This document shows, one piece after another, positions 1 through 5,809 of a stretch of 42,314 nt of DNA. The notes below the pieces were generated by a model. That model did no database searches. It saw only the letters and a list, made by a program, of their open reading frames with translations, and had not been told where the DNA came from. How positions within the stretch are numbered: the stretch's first letter is position 1; every line of letters begins with the position of its first letter. Made by a program: the position numbers and the translations under genes. The stretch lies in NCBI RefSeq assembly GCF_006442315.1, contig NZ_VFVY01000034.1, positions 1-42,314 of the forward strand. Direction: 5' to 3'. This DNA is from Mesorhizobium sp. B2-3-4 (lineage in GTDB: Bacteria; Pseudomonadota; Alphaproteobacteria; Rhizobiales; Rhizobiaceae).

Positions 1-53
1 GCACATCATTCGTAATGATGGGGTCAGGTGTTCGAGTCACCTAAGCGGCACCA
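1..53 (+). tRNA. 3' part of tRNA-Thr (CGU anticodon), reconstituted by the phage
   Basis: Bases 4-8 (CATCA) pair with 16-20 (TGATG) around a 7-nt loop, TTCGTAA, whose anticodon CGT reads ACG (Thr). The T-arm is AGGTG/CACCT around TTCGAGT, followed by seven acceptor bases, a discriminator A and an encoded CCA. The 5' half of the gene is not in the window and should lie just upstream of position 1. This copy probably comes from the phage attP and restores the host tRNA on integration, since the integrase gene sits beside it. Amino acid identity rests on the anticodon only. Confidence 0.8.
1..53. repeat. attL: left copy of the 53-bp attachment core
   Basis: Identical over 53 bp to 42262-42314. 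It covers the anticodon arm, variable loop, T-arm and acceptor 3' strand of tRNA-Thr, the usual target of tyrosine integrases. The strand exchange probably falls in the anticodon loop, but the sequence cannot show where. Identity may extend left, outside the window. Confidence 0.95.
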
Positions 54-92
54 AAAATTCAATGGCTTAGCTGGTCGCCTCGCCCAATTTGT

Positions 93-111
93 ACAGAAAC
101 CGCACAGAAAC
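93..111 (+). promoter_or_regulatory. Tandem arm-type integrase sites, left arm
   Basis: Two direct copies of ACAGAAAC at 93-100 and 104-111, 11 bp apart, lie 40 bp inside attL. The same pair with the same spacing occurs in the right arm at 42180-42198. Short repeats placed symmetrically beside both cores are what arm-binding domains of tyrosine integrases recognise. The role is inferred. Apart from these, 54-281 holds no recognised gene. Confidence 0.6.
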
Positions 112-281
112 GGGCACTGTGCGTTTCGGCACTCGCTCGGTTGTATGGTCCGCGCTACCGGCCGAATGGCGAAAACTCCGCCTAAGCTTTGGCGATTATA
201 TTTGACAAACCAAACGCTGATTTGACTCGCCTTGCAGCGTTTCGCGTGCAGTAATGACCGGAATGCATTATCGGGCGAGCG

Positions 282-629
282 ATGAAAATCCACCATCTCC
301 TAGCTGCGCTGCTGGCAGTAACCTCGATATCGACGCAGACCGCAAGCGCCTGTGACCCCGTCAGAGTGTGCAGCGGCATAATTCAGTGCTTGGACGATAA
401 CGGTCCATATGCAGCTAGCCTAAGAAAGGCTGCGGGAGGCGGTGATGGAAATGGAATTGCTATCGACACCCAGGAATGCCTGAAAAATCGCCACATTGAT
501 AACCCCACCGATCCGCCCGCTTGGGTGCCGTGGGACGGAGATGAAGTGTCTGGTGGCTGCAATGGTGGCAACTTTGCGATCATTGGCAAGTATGCACTGG
601 CGAACGCCTGTCAAAACGTGCCGAGGTAA
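282..629 (+). CDS. Small secreted six-cysteine protein, possible lysogenic-conversion gene
   Basis: The 115-aa product starts with a clear Sec signal peptide (MKIHH, then a hydrophobic stretch, then TASA before Cys24). The predicted mature protein of about 92 aa has six cysteines (24, 30, 36, 66, 93, 110), enough for three disulfides in the periplasm or outside the cell. No family is recognised. It is the only gene between attL and the integrase, is transcribed toward it, and ends 2 bp before the integrase stop. This is a typical place for a gene expressed by the lysogen. A TTGACA at 202-207 could be a -35 box, but no good -10 is visible. The function is unknown. Confidence 0.6.
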   Translation: MKIHHLLAALLAVTSISTQTASACDPVRVCSGIIQCLDDNGPYAASLRKAAGGGDGNGIAIDTQECLKNRHIDNPTDPPAWVPWDGDEVSGGCNGGNFAIIGKYALANACQNVPR

Positions 630-631
630 TT

Positions 632-1813
632 CTAGACCTCGGCCGCTTCGCGCTGCCAGTCGGGATGATGATGGCCGTAGTTCTCTTCCAGCATCTGTAG
701 CGACATGCCGAGCGCGCCGGCCGCCTGCCATTTGTCGATGCCGCCCTGCATCATCCACGTGGCGCGCGTGTGCCTGAGAACGTGCGGCGTCACTTCATCG
801 TCGAGCCAGGCCAATTCGACGGCGGCTTCCCATGCGGTGCGCACCGATCCGACGCCGTGGCCGCGCCAGGACACGACATGCAGGAACATCGGCAGGGCCT
901 TCCCCTGCTCTTCAGCCGGCCGCTGCGCTTCGGCCTCGGCGCGCGCGGCGTCGTCCAGCCGTTTCCAGCGCCGCAAGTGAGCCAGGATCTTCCGGCCGAG
1001 TTTGGCGGCGGGCTGGCGCTTCTTCGTCTCTTCCTGCTGCGCCGCCTTGCGGTAGATGATACCGCGCGAAAGGTCGATCCACCCGCCGGATAGGTTCGCC
1101 ATCCATTGCGCACCAAGCAGCGCCTGTTTCCTTGAACCGGTGGACAGGCCAAGCAGGATGAAGCGGGAAAGGTGGCGATTGATGCCACCGGCATAGCGGC
1201 ACCACCTCGAATGCCGGCGCCGGGTGGCCAAGTCTGTCCAGAAGCATTCATACCAGCCGAGCGAGCCGGCCAGCAGTCTGGCCGCTTCTGATCGATCAAG
1301 CCAGCGAGTGCGCGCCGACGGCTTGGCCGGCAGCGTGACCTGTGGCACAGCGGTAAGCGGGCCGTGCGTCTCGTGCCAGTAGTTAACGGCTGCCTGTAGG
1401 ATGGCCAGTTCGCGGCGCGGCGTTCCGGTCGAGTTCACGCGCTCCGATTCCATACGATGGTCAGAATAGGCCTTGCTCGTCGCTTTGTTGATTTCGGCGA
1501 TGGTGCGCGTGCCCCACCAGCCGGCCAGGGTGACGATGTTGTAGCCTGCCATCGACGGGCTTGAGCCCTTCGTGTCGGGGGCATGCTCTCGCCCGTATGC
1601 GGTCAGGACTTCGGCGACCGAGACGCGAGCGGGATCACTTTCGCGGGCGACTGGTCTGAATTTCGTGCCGATGTAGATGCCAAGTTCTTTTTCAGCGCCT
1701 GCCCGATCTGGTTCGCCGCAGCCAGTGCGCTTTGTGACCTCTCCGTCTCGGATGAGCCAGACTTTTTCGACGGGGTGGAGATAGAGCCTTGGGCCTTTTG
1801 AGGGTCTTGGCAT
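632..1813 (-). CDS. int: Tyrosine-type site-specific integrase
   Basis: This 393-aa recombinase would carry out integration and excision at the tRNA-Thr site. Visible active-site elements are Arg228 (TGSRKQALLGAQW), the HVLRHTRATW box giving His344 and Arg347, and Tyr379 in ENYGHHHPD. The usual LGHS before the tyrosine reads LGMS, so the second histidine is replaced by Met. Residues 1-100 form an arm-binding and core-binding N-terminal part. It is the last gene of the leftward operon and faces attL. Its first 211 bp lie inside the end of the excisionase-like gene in another frame, so the two are probably translationally coupled. Family assignment is firm; the target is inferred from position. 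Confidence 0.95.
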   Translation of the reverse strand: MPRPSKGPRLYLHPVEKVWLIRDGEVTKRTGCGEPDRAGAEKELGIYIGTKFRPVARESDPARVSVAEVLTAYGREHAPDTKGSSPSMAGYNIVTLAGWWGTRTIAEINKATSKAYSDHRMESERVNSTGTPRRELAILQAAVNYWHETHGPLTAVPQVTLPAKPSARTRWLDRSEAARLLAGSLGWYECFWTDLATRRRHSRWCRYAGGINRHLSRFILLGLSTGSRKQALLGAQWMANLSGGWIDLSRGIIYRKAAQQEETKKRQPAAKLGRKILAHLRRWKRLDDAARAEAEAQRPAEEQGKALPMFLHVVSWRGHGVGSVRTAWEAAVELAWLDDEVTPHVLRHTRATWMMQGGIDKWQAAGALGMSLQMLEENYGHHHPDWQREAAEV

Positions 1814-1995
1814 TTGGTCATCATTTCCCTGACGGCCGACGGCGTGACGAAGTCGGCTCTTCCTACTCGCATGATGATAAGCCTGCCACGCCGCGCCTCT
1901 GCTCGCAACGTCGCCGGCTTGATCCGCCCGCGAAAGAACACCTCGCAGGCCTCGCGCAGCGTCAGGGGCGCGTCCCCTATCTCGGGCACTGTCAC
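1603..1995 (-). CDS. Excisionase-like small HTH protein overlapping int
   Basis: The 130-aa protein has an N-terminal winged-helix/HTH-like segment (LTLREACEVFF, then ATLRAEARRGRL) followed by a basic, Ser/Gln-rich tail. Small proteins of this type precede this integrase family in rhizobial elements and are taken to be directionality factors; that is recalled, not searched. The chosen start is GTG at 1995, because GAGGG lies about 8 nt upstream and the codon overlaps the previous stop as GTGA. An ATG-started frame reaches 2187, but its extra residues look non-coding. The last 211 bp overlap int in a different frame. Confidence 0.7.
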   Translation of the reverse strand: MTVPEIGDAPLTLREACEVFFRGRIKPATLRAEARRGRLIIMRVGRADFVTPSAVREMMTKCQDPQKAQGSISTPSKKSGSSETERSQSALAAANQIGQALKKNLASTSARNSDQSPAKVIPLASRSPKS

Positions 1996-2237
1996 TGTCC
2001 GGCCCTCAAGCTGATCCAAATCCAGAGCCCGGCGATGAACAGGCCGACGAGCGAGGCCAGCAGGACACGGCCGGCCGGAGCCATCTGGGGATGGTCCCCA
2101 GATGCACCCGTCAATCGGCGGATCCTGATTTCGGCCAGCAATGCGTCGGCCTGGTTGGCGTGGCGCGCATAGGCGGCGTGGTGCCATAGGGCACGCTGGC
2201 TATGATAGACGGCAAGCAGGGCGCGAAGAAGCCTCAT
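1992..2237 (-). CDS. Small membrane protein of the integration operon
   Basis: An 81-aa protein with a hydrophilic N-terminal half and one C-terminal transmembrane segment, about residues 56-77 (LLASLVGLFIAGLWIWI). It is coupled to both neighbours: its ATG overlaps the upstream stop (ATGA at 2237-2234) and its TGA overlaps the GTG start of the excisionase-like gene. No family is recognised and no role can be assigned beyond co-expression with the integration genes. Confidence 0.6.
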   Translation of the reverse strand: MRLLRALLAVYHSQRALWHHAAYARHANQADALLAEIRIRRLTGASGDHPQMAPAGRVLLASLVGLFIAGLWIWISLRAGQ

Positions 2238-2782
2238 CGCGGCGCCTCCCCAAGCAGGGAGCGCAGGAAGGGGTACAGCGTTTCCTCGTTGCCGCTCGAG
2301 CAGTTGCGGATGGTGTCATAGGCGCTGGCGTTCTCGATGAAGAACCGCGCCTTTGTCTGCACGTCTGCCAGCGTCGTGCAGGGGAAGACAATGACGTCGT
2401 GCTCCGCTGCCCCGTAGGCGTCCCATTCGGGACCGCCATTGCAATCGGGGTCCAACGCACGGTAGGCATCGCGCTTCTCGATGTAGGTCTGGATGAGAGC
2501 TTCAATGCCGGCGACGTCCGGCGACAGAGCTTCAATCAGCTTGGCCCGGTCGAAGTCTTCCCACTCAGTAAAGGCGCGGCACGAGGCCATATAGGCCGTC
2601 TTCTGTCCGACCTCATCGAGCGTCGCCGGCCGGTGCGCGAACAAAGCGTCCCGCGCAACATCCGCCAGGGACCCAAGCCGCGAAGCTTCGGGGCTGTCCC
2701 ACTCGGCATCTGGCACTGCGTCCCATGCCGCCAGCGCCGACCGATGGGCTGCAATCAGGTCGTGAAGGTTTGGAGCGGTCAT
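2234..2782 (-). CDS. Hypothetical protein, paralogue of the 4281-4661 product
   Basis: A 182-aa acidic protein beginning at the ATG at 2782 (MTAPNLHDLIAAH), chosen because it overlaps the preceding stop as ATGA; a longer frame to 2896 adds residues that look non-coding. The C-terminal part has FPCTTLADVQTKARFF, which matches VPCDTAADVQAKLAYV in the product of 4281-4661. The two also share the 'IAAHRSA..A.DA' / 'IAIHRAAVAADEA' start and an ending rich in LRSL. They look like two members of one phage family. Function is unknown; the fold is probably helical. Confidence 0.7.
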   Translation of the reverse strand: MTAPNLHDLIAAHRSALAAWDAVPDAEWDSPEASRLGSLADVARDALFAHRPATLDEVGQKTAYMASCRAFTEWEDFDRAKLIEALSPDVAGIEALIQTYIEKRDAYRALDPDCNGGPEWDAYGAAEHDVIVFPCTTLADVQTKARFFIENASAYDTIRNCSSGNEETLYPFLRSLLGEAPR

Positions 2783-3369
2783 GACTTCACCGCCTTGCCG
2801 ACGGCCGCCGCTGCGCTCGCAACATCCGCAAGGGAGTGCTCTGGCGACGACGATCCGTCGACCGCTCGATTGGCCAGGAAATAGAACCTCAGCCACCGTT
2901 CGCGTTCTGTGGCTGATGGACGCGCGGCGCCTTCATCATGGATGTCGCCGCGCGCGATCTCCACAAACTCCGCCAGCTTTTCGAGCATTTCGCCGGCAGG
3001 CGACAGGCCCTCCGAGCAGAAGCGCGGTTGGCACGAGATAGCGCTGATCACATCGGATATGGTGCCGAGCGCGTCGTGCATTGAGAAAAGCGCGTCCAGC
3101 GAGAGCTTGCCAAGCTCAAAGATCGGCTCGCCGATATTTGCCGGCGCGACCGGGCGCCGCCCTTCGATGCACTGGCCGATGCCTGCATCAAGTCTTTCGG
3201 CTTCGTCCCTTGCGAGGATGATCAGACTGTTGACACGGTTTGCCGCCACCACCGCCGGAGCGTTGTCCGAGGCGTAGTCCAAGTCACAGGATGCTTCGTA
3301 GAGCATGTAGAGCAGAGCGTGCAGGCCGTTGCTCTGCGTATGCAGGTCGTTAAGGTCGGGCGCGCTCAT
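2779..3369 (-). CDS. Hypothetical helical protein of the leftward operon
   Basis: A 196-aa protein from ATG at 3369 (MSAPDLNDLHTQS), with ATGA overlaps at both ends. It is mostly helical, with several hydrophobic heptad-like stretches (NGLHALLYMLYEA; LSLDALFSMHDALGTISDVI) and no membrane segment. It begins like its downstream neighbour (MTAPNLHDL against MSAPDLNDL), so the two may share a distant origin. No family or function is recognised. Confidence 0.65.
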   Translation of the reverse strand: MSAPDLNDLHTQSNGLHALLYMLYEASCDLDYASDNAPAVVAANRVNSLIILARDEAERLDAGIGQCIEGRRPVAPANIGEPIFELGKLSLDALFSMHDALGTISDVISAISCQPRFCSEGLSPAGEMLEKLAEFVEIARGDIHDEGAARPSATERERWLRFYFLANRAVDGSSSPEHSLADVASAAAAVGKAVKS

Positions 3370-3611
3370 GCTGCACCGCCTTTCCATGCGCCTTCGACAA
3401 TCTCCTGGATCTCGATCAGCAGTTCGTTGATCACGTCGCAGCCAGCGGTAATCGCGTTCGCGGCGCTGGGTAGCGTCATGATCAGGCTTTCGCCCGACAT
3501 GAACACCAGCTCATTCAGGCTCTTGACCCGCGTCAGCTTGCTCAGAGCCTCGCCGAGGTCGGGGGCATCTGGAACTTTCACGTTTGCCGTGCTATTTGAA
3601 GTCTTGGTCAT
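3366..3611 (-). CDS. Small hypothetical protein of the leftward operon
   Basis: An 81-aa protein starting at ATG 3611 (MTKTSNSTANVKV), with AGAGAG about 8 nt upstream. It is helical (LGEALSKLTRVKSLNEL; CDVINELLIEIQEIVE) and ends in an ATGA overlap with the next gene. The helices resemble those of the following gene in being short and Leu/Ile-rich. No homologue is recognised. It follows the Arc-like gene and is probably in the same transcript. Confidence 0.6.
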   Translation of the reverse strand: MTKTSNSTANVKVPDAPDLGEALSKLTRVKSLNELVFMSGESLIMTLPSAANAITAGCDVINELLIEIQEIVEGAWKGGAA

Positions 3612-3676
3612 CTTCTCTCTCTGGGGTTGATGATTGTGGGGCCGCCTTGCCGGGCGGTTCATTTTCGGAACGGCGA

Positions 3677-3853
3677 TCAGTTCGAGCTTGCCGGCTCGCT
3701 GGTCGCCGTTTTCGTCTTCACGGTCATTGCCGCTCGCAAGGCAACAACGACCTCGGCATTTTGGGTTCTCAGGTTCGCGGACGCGGCCTTTTCAAGCCAC
3801 CGCTTCACATCGGCGGGAAGCCGTATCCTCATTTGCGGGTCGGACCGTTTCAT
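3677..3853 (-). CDS. Arc-like ribbon-helix-helix regulator, first gene of the leftward operon
   Basis: A 58-aa protein that fits the Arc family: QMRIRLPADVKRWLEKAA gives the DNA-reading beta strand and helix A, and NAEVVVALRAAM gives helix B. The family binds DNA as a dimer of ribbon-helix-helix folds. The chosen start is ATG 3853, four bases after AAAGGAGG; an overlapping ATG at 3857 runs into a stop. It is transcribed divergently from the second Arc-like gene, and the 86 bp between them hold three palindromes that are the obvious operators. It probably represses itself and the downstream integration genes. Confidence 0.75.
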   Translation of the reverse strand: MKRSDPQMRIRLPADVKRWLEKAASANLRTQNAEVVVALRAAMTVKTKTATSEPASSN

Positions 3854-3864
3854 TCATCCTCCTT

Positions 3865-3940
3865 TGACGCACAATGCGTCATTAACTATAACGCACGATG
3901 CGTCATTGCGGTCAAGCGAAATATGACGCACATAGCGTCA
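3865..3940. promoter_or_regulatory. Three 17-bp palindromic operators between divergent Arc-like genes
   Basis: Site 1 (3865-3881) is a perfect 7-3-7 palindrome, TGACGCA-CAA-TGCGTCA. Site 2 (3889-3905) and site 3 (3924-3940) each differ in one arm base. Their centres are at 3873, 3897 and 3932. Site 3 runs into the ATG of the rightward gene and site 1 sits 11 bp from the start of the leftward gene, so occupancy would block both. The match to the two flanking ribbon-helix-helix proteins is inferred from position. Confidence 0.8.
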
Positions 3941-4215
3941 TGGCCAGAGACGACCCACATTTCCGACTTCGCGTTCCTCCAGAAATGAAGGAGAAGATCG
4001 AGCAGTCGGCTGCGCAGAGCGGGCGATCGATCAATTCCGAAATCGTCGTTCGCCTCCAGCAGTCGCTTGATGGCGCATTCCTGGACATGTCGGCGGAAGG
4101 GTTCGTCGCGCTGATCAAGCGCCTCGAGGCGACGGTGCACACAGCTGAAGAGATGCTTCGTCAGCAGATCGACCACAATCGCGAGCTTCAACGTCGGCTC
4201 GACGAGAAGGGCTGA
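3940..4215 (+). CDS. Arc-like ribbon-helix-helix regulator, rightward
   Basis: A 91-aa protein from ATG 3940 (MARDDPHFRLRVPPEM). Residues 6-40 are a clear Arc/Mnt-type domain: HFRLRVPPEMKEKIEQ forms the beta strand and helix A, and RSINSEIVVRLQQS forms helix B. The C-terminal half, about 50 residues, is a helical, probably coiled-coil extension (IKRLEATVHTAEEML) that could make a tetramer, as in Mnt. Operator site 3 overlaps its start codon, so autorepression is likely. Together with the leftward Arc-like gene it recalls the immI region of phage P22 in content, though not in location. Confidence 0.85.
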   Translation: MARDDPHFRLRVPPEMKEKIEQSAAQSGRSINSEIVVRLQQSLDGAFLDMSAEGFVALIKRLEATVHTAEEMLRQQIDHNRELQRRLDEKG

Positions 4216-4242
4216 GCGGGAGATCGCGCGCCGCGCGCCACC

Positions 4243-4272
4243 CGCGCATACGCATACGCGTGCACGTGCGCG
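4243..4272. other. 30-nt perfectly alternating pyrimidine-purine tract
   Basis: Every base from 4243 to 4272 alternates pyrimidine and purine (CGCGCATACG and so on), a composition that favours left-handed Z-DNA under negative supercoiling. It lies in the 65-bp space between the converging ends of the Arc-like gene and the 4281-4661 gene, just after a GCGCGC-rich stretch. A structural or transcription-stop role is possible but not shown. Confidence 0.5.
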
Positions 4273-4280
4273 AGGGCTGG

Positions 4281-4661
4281 TCACGCCGCGCAATCCTTCA
4301 ATTGGAGAGAGCGGAAAAATCTCGCCGTCCGTTCGGGACCAGTCTGTAGGTCGCCGGCCTCGCCATCCTTCAAACCGATCAGGCTGAGGTTGCATTCACG
4401 GAAGCCAACGGCGGGTTCGAGCACGTAAGCGAGCTTGGCTTGCACATCCGCGGCAGTGTCACATGGCACGTCGATGAAGGATTCCCACGCGGCCTGCTCG
4501 CGGGCTTCCGTCCGCGCGGCGCCGTCGGCATCGAGGCGGTTGCCATCGTCGTCGAACATGGCTTCGTCGGCCGCGACCGCTGCCCGATGGATGGCGATGA
4601 CCGCCCCGATGCCGGGGCTGGTCCACTGATAATCTGAGGTGAGAAGAGAAGGGGCGTTCAT
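4281..4661 (-). CDS. Hypothetical protein, paralogue of the 2234-2782 product
   Basis: A 126-aa protein whose VPCDTAADVQAKLAYVLE matches the FPCTTLADVQTKARFFIE segment of the 2234-2782 product. It is transcribed alone, leftward, from a region that carries the same 13-bp motif (4691-4703) as the Cro promoter. It is therefore probably controlled by the CI-like repressor. No catalytic motif or membrane segment is visible. Function unknown. Confidence 0.65.
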   Translation of the reverse strand: MNAPSLLTSDYQWTSPGIGAVIAIHRAAVAADEAMFDDDGNRLDADGAARTEAREQAAWESFIDVPCDTAADVQAKLAYVLEPAVGFRECNLSLIGLKDGEAGDLQTGPERTARFFRSLQLKDCAA

Positions 4662-4690
4662 TCGTTTGGCCTCGTTGATTTCGAGACCAA

Positions 4691-4703
4691 GTTACACTAG
4701 TAG
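4691..4703 (+). promoter_or_regulatory. Putative left repressor operator (GTTACACTAGTAG)
   Basis: This 13-bp sequence occurs exactly again at 5230-5242 in front of the Cro-like gene. Here it lies 30 bp upstream of the leftward 4281-4661 start. The two copies flank the CI-like gene, like OL and OR of lambda. Binding by the 4807-5133 repressor is inferred. Confidence 0.6.
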
Positions 4704-4806
4704 AGACAGCTCATCAATAAAAATCGTTGCGTTGTGCGTAACATGTTGCGGTAGGCGATCAAGCTGTTGAAATCGCGAGCGTTCGAGAGTTACCCACAAG
4801 GCAACG

Positions 4807-5133
4807 TTATGCGGCGTCAAGCAGAGCCCGCACAACGCTCTCAATCTGCTGACGCTGTACCGGGTTGGCCTGCTCCCAAAGAGACCAGATGGCGCCGGCT
4901 TTGGTCGGGTCACGCATGATCAGGTCTGCCGGCTCGCATTGCAGCGCGTCAGCCAAGGCTTCCAGCGTATCTTGGGTATAGGGTTGCTTGCCGCTCTCAA
5001 TGCGGGAGAGCGTGGCTTTTGAGATTTCCACTCGGTCAGCCAGGCGGTCCAGCGTCAGGCCGCGATGCGCGCGCCACTCTTTGATAAAATGACGCCGGCG
5101 TTCTGCGCCGGGTTTTTGAAAGCGAAGTGACAT
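4807..5133 (-). CDS. CI-like XRE-family phage repressor
   Basis: A 108-aa protein starting at ATG 5133 after GGGGAG. Residues 24-62 are a classic XRE helix-turn-helix (LTLDRLADRVEISKATL, then SRIESGKQPYTQDTL). The C-terminal third (WEQANPVQRQQIESVVRALL) is a short helical tail; no LexA/S24-type self-cleavage domain is present. Induction would therefore need a partner or antirepressor instead of direct RecA-stimulated cleavage. It is divergent from the Cro-like gene, with palindromic motifs between, and is the best candidate for the main immunity repressor. Confidence 0.85.
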   Translation of the reverse strand: MSLRFQKPGAERRRHFIKEWRAHRGLTLDRLADRVEISKATLSRIESGKQPYTQDTLEALADALQCEPADLIMRDPTKAGAIWSLWEQANPVQRQQIESVVRALLDAA

Positions 5134-5225
5134 GATGTCTCCCCGGAATTGTTCCGTTAAATGCAACTCTACACAAGCCAGACACAATTTGCGATAGCAT
5201 CTTGCGCAACAGCGTTAACGCGGTG

Positions 5226-5242
5226 TAGTGTTACACTAGTAG
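5226..5242. promoter_or_regulatory. Putative right operator in front of cro
   Basis: TAGTGT-T-ACACTA (5226-5238) is a perfect 13-bp palindrome. It overlaps the GTTACACTAGTAG motif (5230-5242) shared with 4691-4703. It sits 22 bp before the Cro-like start and about 95 bp before the CI-like start, so it probably controls rightward early transcription. Confidence 0.65.
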
Positions 5243-5264
5243 GAACAACGCAGGAGAAACCCGA

Positions 5265-5474
5265 ATGCACCCGCTGAAGGCCTATCGGAAAGCGCGGAAG
5301 ATCCCGCTCGCCGATGTCGCCCGAGACACCAAGCTCTCGAAGGCCTCTCTTTCCCGGATCGAGACCTATAAGCAGTCGCCGTCTCGGCCGTCCCTTGATC
5401 GGCTGATCAAGTACGCTGGCGGGCTACTCACCCCGAACGACTTCTTCGGCTCGGCAGGCCCCGCCGATCAATGA
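5265..5474 (+). CDS. Cro-like XRE-family regulator, first early gene
   Basis: A 69-aa single-domain HTH protein (IPLADVARDTKLSKASL, then SRIETYKQSPSRPSL) with AGGAG 11 nt upstream of ATG. Small size, position as first gene of the early operon and divergence from the CI-like gene fit a Cro role: shutting off repressor synthesis and moderating early transcription. The TGA overlaps the next ATG. Confidence 0.8.
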   Translation: MHPLKAYRKARKIPLADVARDTKLSKASLSRIETYKQSPSRPSLDRLIKYAGGLLTPNDFFGSAGPADQ

Positions 5475-5809
5475 CGGCCTTCACCTTCATTCGCACCGCC
5501 GACGGCATGGTGATCGCGCGGGGCACGGTGTCCGGCCTCACCGCCTCCGGCTCAACTCTTGATGAGGCGCTGGCCGAGTTGCGGCGCCTGCTTTCCAATG
5601 GAAGAAGCTGCATGGCGCCGAACAGCGGATCCGAAATCGAAACAGCTTGGAACGAGTGGCTGGCCTTGCGGCAAAAGGCGCTTGGGACCGGCGACTTGGC
5701 CGATGGCATCGCCTCGGGTAAGGCATTTGGTCGGTTCCACAATCTTTTTGTCGAGCCCGAAGGTCGGCAATTCGCCGACGTGATCCCTTTGCGCGGGGTC
5801 CAATCTTGA
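5471..5809 (+). CDS. Hypothetical early protein
   Basis: A 112-aa protein, ATGA-coupled to cro. The first 45 residues read as a beta-beta-alpha unit (MTAFTFIRTADGMVIARG, then GSTLDEALAELRRLL) that recalls the partial RNase-H-like fold of HicB-type proteins, but no HicA toxin is nearby and the likeness is weak. The rest looks helical. It ends in a TTGA overlap with the DnaB gene. Function unknown. Confidence 0.6.
   Translation: MTAFTFIRTADGMVIARGTVSGLTASGSTLDEALAELRRLLSNGRSCMAPNSGSEIETAWNEWLALRQKALGTGDLADGIASGKAFGRFHNLFVEPEGRQFADVIPLRGVQS

Noticed and set aside
2141..2884. 247-codon rightward open frame opposite the leftward operon
   Set aside because: Lies over three ATGA-coupled leftward genes, is rich in Arg/Ala/Gly as antisense GC-rich frames are, and has no ribosome-binding site or domain.
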